Assembly: GCA_947573485.1 (NCBI GenBank)
Contig: CANPGB010000013.1
Coordinates: forward strand, 1-64,000
Direction of reading: 5' to 3'
Length of the DNA: 64,000 nucleotides
From: an uncultured Porphyromonadaceae bacterium
Lineage (GTDB): Bacteria; Bacteroidota; Bacteroidia; Bacteroidales; Muribaculaceae
The notes under the pieces are model-generated. The model ran no database searches. It was given only the letters and a program-made list of their open reading frames with translations, and was not told the DNA's origin. The position numbers and the translations under genes were made by a program. Of the stretch, positions 1 to 8,905 are shown piece by piece; within the stretch, counting starts at the first letter, position 1, and every line of letters starts with the position of its first letter.

Positions 1-24
1 CGCTTGCAGCTCCGCTTGCAGCTC
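1..24 (-). repeat. 12-base tandem repeat in the HsdS spacer
   Basis: Two perfect copies of a 12-base unit (1-12 and 13-24), followed by a partial third (25-30), encode AELQ repeats in the helical spacer of HsdS. The window begins inside the array, so the true copy number is unknown. Unit length and position match the known TAEL repeats of type I enzymes. Confidence 0.75.
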
Positions 25-489
25 CGCTGCATATTCCGCGAAGCGGTCGAGAATTTTTACGATTTCTTCTTGCACGGGGAGTGGGGGGACGGGGATGAGG
101 ATTTTATTAATACGAGCAGCCGACAAATGTATTACAGTACCACTATGCAGCTCATTTTCAATATCCTTGAAAATCGGTCCTAAAAGGTGATATAGGAAGC
201 CGTCCAGCACTACTTTGGCGTCTTTCGTAGAAATTTTACACACACGTTGATTTAGCAATGCCTCTCGATCGTTCCATTTTTCAAGATTAAAATTGCCGTC
301 CATTCCAACAAGAATATCACCTCTTTTAATAATGAAGTCTGGCGAATAGCTGCCAGAATAATAAGTTGAAGCTTTTGCAGGTTTTACATCGCGGATTCGA
401 ATGATAGGTATTAAACTATCATCCTCAGAGAATTCTTTAGAATTAAACGGATAGCCATAAAGAATATTGGCAATTGCAACCAATTTCAT
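1..489 (-). CDS. hsdS: Type I restriction enzyme specificity subunit HsdS, 5' part (cut by window edge)
   Basis: A reading frame of 163 codons without a stop runs off the left edge; only the N-terminal target recognition domain and the start of the central spacer are present. The start is an ATG at 489 preceded by AAAGGAG about eight bases upstream. The protein opens with an HsdS-like GYPFNSKEF segment, has RGDILVGMDG in the middle and ends with the typical IPVPPLPVQEEIV motif followed by a helix. The helix runs into the four-residue repeat AELQAELQA, encoded by two exact 12-base copies at 1-24, at the position of the TAEL repeats that set half-site spacing in EcoR124-type enzymes. HsdS directs the methylase and restriction complex to its DNA site. 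hsdM lies upstream on the same strand; hsdR is not in the window. Confidence 0.85.
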   Translation of the reverse strand, partial: MKLVAIANILYGYPFNSKEFSEDDSLIPIIRIRDVKPAKASTYYSGSYSPDFIIKRGDILVGMDGNFNLEKWNDREALLNQRVCKISTKDAKVVLDGFLYHLLGPIFKDIENELHSGTVIHLSAARINKILIPVPPLPVQEEIVKILDRFAEYAAELQAELQA

Positions 490-582
490 ATACGGCACTC
501 CTTTCGGGCAAAGGTTTTGTATAAGGTTTTGAAGTTTACTCATATTTTATTTTTATAGTTTTTTGTTGGGTGAGGGTGGGGG

Positions 583-1359
583 TTACTCTTGCTCGGGGGG
601 CGTTTGTGACCCGGTCGGACAAGTCGGACTTGTCGGACGAGTCTGACTTGTCTGACTTTGTGTGGGCGCTTGACCCTGCTGACGTTGTGTGGGCGTCTCC
701 CCCTGCTGACTTTGTGTGGGCAGCGGGGTGGCTGCCTGGCTCTGCTGACTTTGTGTGGGCGGCGGGGTGGTTGGCCGCGGTGTGTGCCATCTTGGGCTTG
801 TGGTGTAGCCTTGGTGGGCTTCGCGGTATTCTTTTCGTGCGCGGTACATAAGCTCGCGTATGCCTCCTGTCTGCAGGAACTGTTCTTGCTGGGCAATGAG
901 CAGGCGACGGAGGAGGTAGGTAGTCTGGTGAATCAGGCTTATGCAGAGGTTGCAGAACTCTTCGGCGGTGTATTGCTTGGCGTACCGAAGTGGGTTGGCG
1001 TCGAAGGCCGGAGAGCTGAGGTAGCGGCGCAGGCGCAGGGTGCGTGGATTGTTCTTATCCCAAAGCTGGAGGGAGTTGTGTCGGAGATAGTCCTCATAGT
1101 CGAGGAGGAGTTCTTCGAGAGAAGCTTTGGCAACGTTTGTGAGCTTAATTTCGGTTTCTTTTGATGTTACAGAGGCTGCACTTCCCTCGCCGATATTCTG
1201 CACGCCGCTTCGCGCGGCCTGTTCCATTTGGTCGCGCGTGCGGCTCATGTGCGGCACGAATCGGTTGATGAATACCACCGTTAGGTCAAGAATATGCTGC
1301 GCCGATTTAAAAGCTCTGAGATTGCGGTATCCGCAGGCATCGGGAAGGAAGGCACTCAT
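583..1359 (-). CDS. Four-helix bundle protein with a repetitive C-terminal tail
   Basis: 258 residues. Residues about 10-175 match the four-helix bundle family related to 23S rRNA intervening-sequence proteins and Avd (YRNLRAFKSAQHI near the start, then an RTRDQMEQAARSGVQNIGEGSA block). Family members are usually about 120-130 residues; this one has an added 80-residue tail rich in Gln, Pro, Thr and Ser with PTQSQQ-like repeats. The DNA coding for the end of the tail contains short repeats around the motif GACTTGTC. Its ATG overlaps the hsdM stop (ATGA), so the two are probably translationally coupled, and hsdS follows after 93 bases. Such proteins occur inside type I loci of Bacteroidetes, but I know of no established role in restriction. 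Confidence 0.75.
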   Translation of the reverse strand: MSAFLPDACGYRNLRAFKSAQHILDLTVVFINRFVPHMSRTRDQMEQAARSGVQNIGEGSAASVTSKETEIKLTNVAKASLEELLLDYEDYLRHNSLQLWDKNNPRTLRLRRYLSSPAFDANPLRYAKQYTAEEFCNLCISLIHQTTYLLRRLLIAQQEQFLQTGGIRELMYRARKEYREAHQGYTTSPRWHTPRPTTPPPTQSQQSQAATPLPTQSQQGETPTQRQQGQAPTQSQTSQTRPTSPTCPTGSQTPPEQE

Positions 1360-2915
1360 GCCTCGAGCTCGCGGATTATGGCGTCGATTTCGGCACGGAG
1401 TTGGTTCTCACGCTCCACGATACGTGCAATGCGGGCGTTAAGCTCGCGGATGTCGGTCTTGGGGCGAGTGTCTTCGGGTTCGACGTAGGAGCTCACCGAA
1501 AGGTTGTAGCTGTTTTCGGCGATTCGGGCGTTGTCGACCACTGCCGAGAAGTGTTTTATGGCGGTGCGGTTGGCGTACTCCTGCACTATTGCCTCGATGT
1601 TTTCGGGCGAGAGTTTATTTTTATTACCCTCGTGCACAAAGAGTTGCGAGGCGTCGATAAATAGGGTCTTGTTCTCTTTCTTTGACTTACGGAGCACTAT
1701 GATGCAGGTTGCGATAGTTACGCCGAAGAAGAGGTTGGCGGGGAGTTGTATAACGGTGTCGACGTAGTTGTTGTCGATGAGATACTGCCTTATTTTCTGC
1801 TCCTTGCCACCACGGTAGAGTACTCCGGGAAACTCTACGATAGCCGCCGTGCCTTCGGTAGAGAGCCATGCGAGCATGTGCATGGTGAAGGCGAGGTCGC
1901 TCTTGCTCTTTGGAGCGAGCACTCCGGCAGGCGCGAAGCGGGGGTCGTTGATAAGCAGGGGGTTGTCGTCGCCGACCCACTTGGTGGAGTATGGCGGGTT
2001 GCTCACTATGGCATCGAAGGGCTCGGTGTCGTCGTGGTATGGTTCAAGAAGTGTATCGCCGTTGTGAATGTCGAAGTGGTTGTAGTTTATGTTGTGCAGA
2101 AACATGTTTATACGGCATAGGTTGTAGGTGGTAATGTTGAGTTCCTGACCGAAGAAACCTTGCTTGACATTTTCGGGTCCGAGAATCTTGGCGAATTTGA
2201 GCAGGAGCGAGCCCGAGCCACAGGCGGGGTCGTACACCTTGTTTACCCAACGTCGGTTATGGCTCACGATTCGCGCCAGGAGCTCGCTCACCTCCTGTGG
2301 AGTGTAGTACTCGCCTCCGCTCTTGCCTGCGTTGGAGGCATACATTGCCATTAGGTACTCGTAGGCGTCGCCGAAGAGGTCAATCCGGTTATCCTGATAC
2401 TCGCCTTTGAGGTCGATGCCGCCAATGTTGTTGAGAATTTTTGTGAGCTGCTCGTTGCGCTTCTCCACCGTACCGCCGAGCTTGTTGGAGTTCACGTCGA
2501 TGTCGGCGAAGAGGCCTTTGAGGTCGTCCTCGCTTGCGGTGCCCACTGCCGACGCCTCGATAGCCTTGAAGATTTCCGAGAGTGTAACGTTGAGGTTGGG
2601 GTCGCTCTTGGCCCGGGCGCGGACGTTGCAGAAGAGCTGCGAGGGCAGAATAAAGAAACCTTTCTCGCCAACGAGGTGGTCTTTTGCAGTAAGGGCATCG
2701 GTGTCGGATAATTTGGCGTAATCGAAACCGATATTTCCGGCCTCATGCTCATTGCGGTTGACATATGAGGTTATATTCTCAGAAATAAAGCGGTAGAACA
2801 AGATTCCGAGGACGTATGCTTTGAAGTCCCAGCCGTCGACAGAGTTACGGAGGTCTTCGGCGGTAGCCCAGATTGCCTTGAAAAGTTCTTGCTTCTGTTG
2901 AGTGCTCGTTGCCAT
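1356..2915 (-). CDS. hsdM: Type I restriction-modification system methyltransferase subunit HsdM
   Basis: 519 residues, a normal HsdM length. The N-terminal HsdM helical domain covers roughly residues 8-160 (LFKAIWATAEDLRN). The SAM-dependent N6-adenine methylase core carries DPACGSG at 229-235 (motif I) and NPPYS at 306-310 (motif IV), the hallmark of amino-methylating enzymes. With two M and one S subunits it would form the modification complex; with HsdR, the restriction complex. It is the first gene of the visible operon (hsdM, four-helix protein, hsdS), with a good promoter at 2953-2983. The hsdR gene, if present, should lie beyond the left edge. Confidence 0.95.
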   Translation of the reverse strand: MATSTQQKQELFKAIWATAEDLRNSVDGWDFKAYVLGILFYRFISENITSYVNRNEHEAGNIGFDYAKLSDTDALTAKDHLVGEKGFFILPSQLFCNVRARAKSDPNLNVTLSEIFKAIEASAVGTASEDDLKGLFADIDVNSNKLGGTVEKRNEQLTKILNNIGGIDLKGEYQDNRIDLFGDAYEYLMAMYASNAGKSGGEYYTPQEVSELLARIVSHNRRWVNKVYDPACGSGSLLLKFAKILGPENVKQGFFGQELNITTYNLCRINMFLHNINYNHFDIHNGDTLLEPYHDDTEPFDAIVSNPPYSTKWVGDDNPLLINDPRFAPAGVLAPKSKSDLAFTMHMLAWLSTEGTAAIVEFPGVLYRGGKEQKIRQYLIDNNYVDTVIQLPANLFFGVTIATCIIVLRKSKKENKTLFIDASQLFVHEGNKNKLSPENIEAIVQEYANRTAIKHFSAVVDNARIAENSYNLSVSSYVEPEDTRPKTDIRELNARIARIVERENQLRAEIDAIIRELEA

Positions 2916-2952
2916 ATGGTATGATTGATTCTGAATCGTTGATGTATTTTCA

Positions 2953-2983
2953 CAAAATTACGAAAATAATCTGAGGAGGGCAA
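2953..2983 (-). promoter_or_regulatory. Bacteroidetes-type promoter of the hsdM operon
   Basis: On the minus strand TTG (2981-2983), a 20-base spacer and TAATTTTG (2953-2960) match the Bacteroidetes sigma-ABfr consensus. The predicted start of transcription lies about 30 bases upstream of the hsdM ATG. Confidence 0.6.
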
Positions 2984-3156
2984 GAGACAGAAAGGATTTG
3001 GCGGATTTTGAGTTGAGGGGGTGTTAAATATATCTTTGCAGCTGTCTACTTATTTTTACGCATGACCCAGAAGTAAGTAGTTGGGATTTAGGATTGTAGG
3101 CTTTAGAATTATCTACTTTTCAGTTACATTGGCTGCAGAAAGCCGCGGGCAGTGAG

Positions 3157-3164
3157 TAAATTTG
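3157..3164 (+). promoter_or_regulatory. Possible -7 box of the GH31 gene
   Basis: TAAATTTG matches the TAnnTTTG box and lies 33 bases before the chosen ATG at 3197. No -33 TTTG stands at the usual distance (the nearest TTG, 3129-3131, is too far), so the promoter is weak or regulated. The box also argues against a start at 3152. Confidence 0.4.
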
Positions 3165-3196
3165 CAGAAAACTCACAACACGCAAATCTGATACAG

Positions 3197-6100
3197 ATGA
3201 ATAAAAAACTGCTTAAATGCGCGCTCGGGCTTGCACTTGCCTTTGTCACGGCAAGCTCCCCTGCTGCCGCCGAAGAGCGGCTGCTCATTGTGGGCGACGC
3301 CACCTGGGGAGGCTGGAGCCTCGACCGTACCTCTGTCATGGTAAAAGAGTCAGAGGATGTTTTCACTTACACGGGTTATCTTACTGCCGATAAGGAATTC
3401 AAGTTTCTGACGGAGGCGCACTGGGATTGCCCCGAATACCGCAATGCCTCGACCGACCCTTATATAAACGGCGCGGGGAAACTGCAGCTCAACGGCGACG
3501 ACCGTAAATTCAAGGTTGCCGAGAGTGCCAATTATACCATAGTATGCGACCTTGGGCAGATGAGCATCAATGTGAGCAAGGCGGCGTATCAAGCCAAACC
3601 GGTGTATCACAATGAGCTGTATATCGTTGGCGACGCCACTGCCGGCGGCTGGACGCTCTCCCGTGCTGTAACGCTCAGCCAGAGCCAGGATTCGCCCTTT
3701 GTGTTCTCGGGCAAGGCGGAGCTGAAGAAGGGTGGTATTTTCAAAATCGCCACCAACCGCCACGCCGACTACAATGAGCAGAAGTTCTACTTCCGCGATG
3801 CCACTGACGCCGGAAAAATAAGCACCGACGGCACCGACGACCGCCAGTGGAGCGTGGAGGCCGACGGCACTTACCTTGTGACCGTTGACCTTGACAAGAT
3901 GACAATAGCCATAGCTCCGACGACCGCCGAACCTGTGGTTGAACGGCGCCTGTGCTGGTACGAGCCTGCCGACGCCGCGCAGACCGACGAGATTACGCTC
4001 TACTTCAATGCCGCGGCGGGCAACCGCGCCCTCGAAGGCTACACGGGCACGGTGTATATATCGTCGGGCATAGTGACGGCCGACAACGATAATCTCTCGG
4101 GCCTTATGCACACCATAGGCAAAGATGAGACTGCGGTGCCCTCGGTGTACACCATGGTGCGCTCCAAGGAGTCGCCCGACATCTACAGCATACGTCTGAC
4201 TCCTGAAAAATATTATGCCCTCGGCGCCGACACCAAAATCAAGATGTTGGGCATGCACTTTACGTCGGCCGATGAGAAAATCAAGGCAGCCGACACCGAC
4301 GGCGGCACTATCTACGTGCCTTTCCGCGCCAATACGGGGGTGATGTGGTACCGCCCCGAGCGCGCCGCTTTTGACAACGAGATTACGCTGCACTTCGATG
4401 CCGCTGCGGGAAATGCGGGGCTCAAGGGCTTCGACGGCAGTGTGTATGTTCACTGCGGTCTTATAACCGACGAGAGCAAGAATAAGGGCGACTGGAAATA
4501 CAGCTCAGGCTGGCTCGACAATGATATACGCTACCGCATGAAACGCTCTACGGTGAACCCCGACCAATATACGCTGACTTTCACGCCCTCGGAGTTCTTC
4601 GGCACCGACGATGCCACGGGCGTGCGCAGCATGGTGTTTGTGGCGCGCAACTCCAATGCCTCGGTCATGGGCAAACTCGCCGACGGCAGCGATATTGCCG
4701 TAGACTTCCTCAACAACGGCAGCGCGGCCGACCGCACTCCCTTGGGTAAGGTCACGGCATGGGAGCGCCGGGGTGTGACGCTCTTTATAGAAAGCGAAAA
4801 CGGCTTCCTTGAACTCACGCCTTACAACGATTGTACGGTGAAGGTATTCAGCCGCATAAAGGGCGACGACACTGCCGAGCGCAAGTCTATAGCCGTATGC
4901 GCCACACCCGACTGCGACTTTAACATTGCCGAGGCTGAGGGCAAGATTATTCTCAGCACGGCCTCACTTACCGTGACAGTAGACAAGGCCGACAGCCGCG
5001 TGAGCTTCGCCGATGCCAACGGTCACACCTTGCTCAGCGAGAAGGGCGGCCTCGACAACAGCGCACGGCCCCGCACGGTGTCGTTCGAGGGTATGGGCGA
5101 CACTGCTTTCTATGGCGCGGGCTACAACGGGCGCCGCATAAACCACAATGGCACCACACTGGTGATGAACAACACCCAGACGGGCGGTTGGGATAACAGC
5201 TGGCAGGCTCCACACAACATCTGCGTGCCCTTCGTGGCCTCGACCTCGGGCTATGGCATACTCTTCGACGACTACTACCGCAACGCCCGCATAATGCCGT
5301 CGGCCGAGGGTACGAGCTACTCGTCGGCGAGCATAACGCCGGTGAGCTACTTCTTTGTAGGCTCGACCGACGGCTCGCAGGCTTCGGTCATGGAGAACTA
5401 CACCTTCCTCACCGGGCGTCAGGAGCTGCCACCTTACTGGGCTTTGGGCTATATGACATCGCGCTACGGCTATAAATCGCAGGCTGAGGCCAAAGAGGTG
5501 ATACAGAAGATAAAAGACGTGAATCTGCCCGTCGACGCGATCGTCTTCGACCTCTACTGGCAGGGCGAGGGCAACAGCGGCATGGGCAACCTTGACTGGT
5601 ATAAGCCAAAATTCCCCGACGCCGCAGCCATGATGGCCGACTTCGACAAGCAGGGCGTCAAAACTATCTGTATCACAGAGCCTTACATCACCTCTTCGAC
5701 CTCGAACTACGAATCGTTCAAGAACAAGGGCTATTTCGCCGACGACAATGTGTCGGGCATGGAGTGGCTCGGAGCACAGTCGGTAGGACTTATCGACGCC
5801 TCGAACCCTGCTGCCATGGACGCCATGTGGGAGTTCTACAAGGCTCGCACTGCCGAGGGCATGGGCGGCTGGTGGCTCGACTTGGGCGAACCCGAGCGCC
5901 ACGATGCCGACAGCCACCACGCCGGGGGCACCGTATCGCAGATTCACAATGAGTTCGGCAACCTCTGGGTTGAACGTGTGTACCGCGGTCTTAAAGAGGA
6001 TTTTGCCGATGTGCGCCCCTTTATCATGCCACGAGCAGCCACAGCCGGCATACAGCGCTACGGCGCTTTCCCCTGGACGGGCGACATCAAACGCTCGTGG

Positions 6101-7384
6101 GGAGGCCTGCAGGCACAGGTGCCCGCCCTTGTGAGCGCAGGCATGTCGGGCATAGGCTACATGGGCAGCGATGTTGGCGGCTTCTCGGCCTCCGGAACAG
6201 ACCCTGAGCTCTACCTCCGGTGGGTTGAAATGGCAGTGTTCTCACCAATGATGCGAACGCACTCTCCCCTCGACCCCGAGCCATACCTCGAATGCTACGC
6301 CGGGGTGCTCCCTGCCGTGCGCAAGTTTATAAACCTGCGTTACAGCTATCTGCCTTATACCTATACCCTTGCATGGGAAAACGCCACCAAGGGCACTCCC
6401 CTCGCCCGCCCCATAAACTTCCACGACAGCGAGGGCACGATGAGCTCCGACGCCGAATGCAGCGACGAGTATCTGTGGGGGCGCGACATCCTCGTGGCAC
6501 CCGTTATGAGTCCGACCACAAGCCGCAGCATAGTGTTCCCGGCAGGAAAGTGGGTAGACCTCAACGACTTGACAAGCACCTACGAGGGCGGCACTTCGAT
6601 AAACTACACCGCAGCAGCCGATTGCCTGCCCCACTTCGGGCGCAAGGGAGCTTTCCTTCCCCGCTTCAGCCAAAGCGAATATGAGAACACACGCGACATA
6701 GACAACAGCCGCCTTACTGTGACCTACCTTGCCGACCTCGACAGCCCTGAAGCTGCACATGGCGTGCTCTTCGATGACGACCATGTGTCGGTATCGAGTC
6801 TCTCGACGGGCGCCTACACCCTCATCACCTTCGAGGGGCGTAACAGCGCCGAGGGCCACGAGATAAGCATCGCGCAGAGCGGAGCTTACAAAGGTATACC
6901 AGAGACCCTCACCCTCTGCTTCGTGATTCCGGACTACACCGCACCCGTAGAGGGAGTACATGACAATAGTGCCTCATATATCCGCTACGACAGCCGCACG
7001 GCTCTCGACAATGCCGAGGGCGCGGGCTGGTACCTCTCCGACGACAAGGTGCTCTATGTAAAGACGGCACATAAGGCTCAGTCGGCCAACACCATAAGCA
7101 TCTCTGGTAGCGCAGGCATAGCCGGAACGGTGAGCACAAGCGGTCTCAGCCTCAATTATGTGGCCGCCACCAAAAGCGCGGCCTACAGCGTGCCCGCGGG
7201 TATGACAGGCTCGCTCGCCGTATACGACATGAGCGGCATAGCCCACAAGCGTGCCGCCGGTCTTACGGGCAGCGGCACATGCAGCCTCGCCCATATGGCT
7301 CCGGGCTTCTACTTGGGGCAGCTCGATGCTATCTCAAACAATGGCAACAAACTTTCGACAACGGTAAAAATGACTGTCAGATAG
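3197..7384 (+). CDS. Secreted multidomain GH31 alpha-glucosidase-like enzyme with SusF-like and starch-binding modules
   Basis: 1395 residues. An upstream in-frame start at 3152 exists, but ATG 3197 puts a clean signal peptide (MNKKLLKCALGLALA, cleavage near residue 25) at the N-terminus. Order as read: two SusE/SusF-like beta modules (about 28-130 and 135-250, each with LIVGDAT or YIVGDAT and GGW), two related carbohydrate-binding-like modules (about 262-390 and 393-530, both with CWYEP or MWYRP then DEITL.F.AAAGN), a GH31 N-terminal beta domain, and the catalytic barrel with the nucleophile Asp near residue 895 in GWWLDLGEPE and a likely acid/base Asp near 961 in WTGDIKRSW. Beta domains follow, then a short tail (AVYDMSG ... 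APGFYLGQ) resembling a T9SS sorting domain. The likely substrate is an alpha-glucan outside the cell; this is family-based inference. No SusC/SusD pair is adjacent. Confidence 0.85.
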   Translation: MNKKLLKCALGLALAFVTASSPAAAEERLLIVGDATWGGWSLDRTSVMVKESEDVFTYTGYLTADKEFKFLTEAHWDCPEYRNASTDPYINGAGKLQLNGDDRKFKVAESANYTIVCDLGQMSINVSKAAYQAKPVYHNELYIVGDATAGGWTLSRAVTLSQSQDSPFVFSGKAELKKGGIFKIATNRHADYNEQKFYFRDATDAGKISTDGTDDRQWSVEADGTYLVTVDLDKMTIAIAPTTAEPVVERRLCWYEPADAAQTDEITLYFNAAAGNRALEGYTGTVYISSGIVTADNDNLSGLMHTIGKDETAVPSVYTMVRSKESPDIYSIRLTPEKYYALGADTKIKMLGMHFTSADEKIKAADTDGGTIYVPFRANTGVMWYRPERAAFDNEITLHFDAAAGNAGLKGFDGSVYVHCGLITDESKNKGDWKYSSGWLDNDIRYRMKRSTVNPDQYTLTFTPSEFFGTDDATGVRSMVFVARNSNASVMGKLADGSDIAVDFLNNGSAADRTPLGKVTAWERRGVTLFIESENGFLELTPYNDCTVKVFSRIKGDDTAERKSIAVCATPDCDFNIAEAEGKIILSTASLTVTVDKADSRVSFADANGHTLLSEKGGLDNSARPRTVSFEGMGDTAFYGAGYNGRRINHNGTTLVMNNTQTGGWDNSWQAPHNICVPFVASTSGYGILFDDYYRNARIMPSAEGTSYSSASITPVSYFFVGSTDGSQASVMENYTFLTGRQELPPYWALGYMTSRYGYKSQAEAKEVIQKIKDVNLPVDAIVFDLYWQGEGNSGMGNLDWYKPKFPDAAAMMADFDKQGVKTICITEPYITSSTSNYESFKNKGYFADDNVSGMEWLGAQSVGLIDASNPAAMDAMWEFYKARTAEGMGGWWLDLGEPERHDADSHHAGGTVSQIHNEFGNLWVERVYRGLKEDFADVRPFIMPRAATAGIQRYGAFPWTGDIKRSWGGLQAQVPALVSAGMSGIGYMGSDVGGFSASGTDPELYLRWVEMAVFSPMMRTHSPLDPEPYLECYAGVLPAVRKFINLRYSYLPYTYTLAWENATKGTPLARPINFHDSEGTMSSDAECSDEYLWGRDILVAPVMSPTTSRSIVFPAGKWVDLNDLTSTYEGGTSINYTAAADCLPHFGRKGAFLPRFSQSEYENTRDIDNSRLTVTYLADLDSPEAAHGVLFDDDHVSVSSLSTGAYTLITFEGRNSAEGHEISIAQSGAYKGIPETLTLCFVIPDYTAPVEGVHDNSASYIRYDSRTALDNAEGAGWYLSDDKVLYVKTAHKAQSANTISISGSAGIAGTVSTSGLSLNYVAATKSAAYSVPAGMTGSLAVYDMSGIAHKRAAGLTGSGTCSLAHMAPGFYLGQLDAISNNGNKLSTTVKMTVR

Positions 7385-7444
7385 AAAACTGCGGCCGGAT
7401 AAAAGATTTTTCCGGATAGTAGATATTGTGTATAAATAGACCTT

Positions 7445-7487
7445 GGAGGCAGGCACCCGCGACGGGCACCTGCCTCCTCTCTTTTTT
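7445..7487 (+). terminator. Rho-independent terminator after the GH31 gene
   Basis: A 9-base-pair stem (GGAGGCAGG at 7445-7453 with CCTGCCTCC at 7469-7477) encloses a further short stem and is followed by TCTCTTTTTT. It lies 60 bases after the GH31 stop and before the ClC gene. Confidence 0.8.
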
Positions 7488-7522
7488 GCAAACCAAAGTG
7501 CGGCGCGGGTGTTTTAATATAA

Positions 7523-8905
7523 ATGGATGCAAGGAACAAGAATATTTCATCACAGGCTACCGACACACCACAGGCCCGCAAGCTGCTTTCCGACAAAGCG
7601 GCGGTTTACTTCTGCGCCGCCCTCCTGGGTTTGGTGGCGGGCTTCGGCGCGTGGGTGCTGAAGACTATGATAAAATATGTGTCGCGGTGGCTAACGGCGG
7701 GCATGGATGCCTCGGGGCCCAACTGGCGGCTGCTCATCCTCCCCGTTGCGGGCATAGTCCTCACGGTGGTGTTCACGCGCCTCATACTGCGCAGACCTAT
7801 AGAACACGGCACCGCGCGTCTCAAAAAGGCCTTGGCGGCGGGTGAGCCCGATCTGCCGTTCTCGCTCACCTACTCTCCCCTGCTCGCCAACACTCTGACG
7901 CTGGGCTTCGGCGGCTCGGCAGGCTCCGAGGGACCTATAGCCTATGCCTCGGCAGCGATAGCGAGCAACCTCGGGAGGCGTTTCGGCATCCGTGGCGAGA
8001 GCCTCGCCCTGATAGTTGCCTGCGGCGCCGGGGCGGGTATCGCCGGAATTTTTACGGCTCCGATTGGCGGCGTGCTTTTTACGGTTGAGGTACTCGGCGT
8101 GCCTCTAACCACCGTAGCCGTCATGGCCTTGGTGATAGCGTGCCTGGTGGCGGGGCTGACGGCATTTGTCCTCGCGGGCTGCGCTTTCGATGCGCCTTTT
8201 ACGGCTGTCAACCAGTTTGAACTGCCCATACTGCCGCACATATTGCTCTTAGGGCTATTCTGCGGCCTCTACGCCATATATTACAATTATACGGGAAAAC
8301 TTACCGCCCGCTATCTCGGCGCCATAGGCAACGTGTGGGTGCGGGCTGTGGTATCGGGGCTCGTTGTGGCAGCTATGCTGTTCTTCTTCCCGACGCTCTA
8401 TGGCGAGGGCTACGACGCCGTGGTAAAGGTTATCAACGACCACCCTGCGGGCTTAGCCGACTACAGCGTGCTCGGGCTCGGGAATCTCGACGGCACGTGG
8501 GTCATGATTCTCTTTGCGGGCGCCCTGCTTTTGTGCAAGGGCATAGCAGCCACCGACAGCAACAGCGGAGGCGGTGTGGCGGGCGAGTATGCCCCTGCCC
8601 TCTTCGCGGGGTGTATGGCGGGGTGGTTCTTCGCCATGCTCATGAATCATGCCATAGGCTCGCATCTCCCCGAAGGCAACTTCGCCGTGATAGGCATGGC
8701 GGCGGTAATGGCAGGCGCGGTTAAGGCGCCGCTGATGTCGATGTTCATAACGGTGGAGATGACCGACGGCTACGATTTTCTGCTGCCCGTGGCCCTCGCG
8801 GCTACGGTGTCGTACTTCGTGGCGCGTATACCCGATTACATAGCCGGGCGCAGAAAAGGCTCAGCGACGGCGGCGCAGGGAGGGGAACATGCGGCGCGCC
8901 CGTAG
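7523..8905 (+). CDS. ClC-family chloride channel or Cl-/H+ antiporter
   Basis: 460 residues, the length of the ClC membrane core, without C-terminal CBS domains. Signature segments: GFGGSAGSEGPIAYASA near residues 130-147, which includes the gating glutamate of the GxEGP motif; GAGAGIAGIFTAPIGGVLFTVEVL near 174-197; and GGGVAGEYAPALFAG near 350-365, corresponding to the GxFxP ion-binding loop (with Tyr for Phe). About ten or more hydrophobic helices are visible. The retained gating Glu suggests anion transport with proton coupling, but channel versus exchanger cannot be decided here. It stands alone after a terminator, and its last 45 bases overlap the convergent EamA gene. Confidence 0.9.
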   Translation: MDARNKNISSQATDTPQARKLLSDKAAVYFCAALLGLVAGFGAWVLKTMIKYVSRWLTAGMDASGPNWRLLILPVAGIVLTVVFTRLILRRPIEHGTARLKKALAAGEPDLPFSLTYSPLLANTLTLGFGGSAGSEGPIAYASAAIASNLGRRFGIRGESLALIVACGAGAGIAGIFTAPIGGVLFTVEVLGVPLTTVAVMALVIACLVAGLTAFVLAGCAFDAPFTAVNQFELPILPHILLLGLFCGLYAIYYNYTGKLTARYLGAIGNVWVRAVVSGLVVAAMLFFFPTLYGEGYDAVVKVINDHPAGLADYSVLGLGNLDGTWVMILFAGALLLCKGIAATDSNSGGGVAGEYAPALFAGCMAGWFFAMLMNHAIGSHLPEGNFAVIGMAAVMAGAVKAPLMSMFITVEMTDGYDFLLPVALAATVSYFVARIPDYIAGRRKGSATAAQGGEHAARP

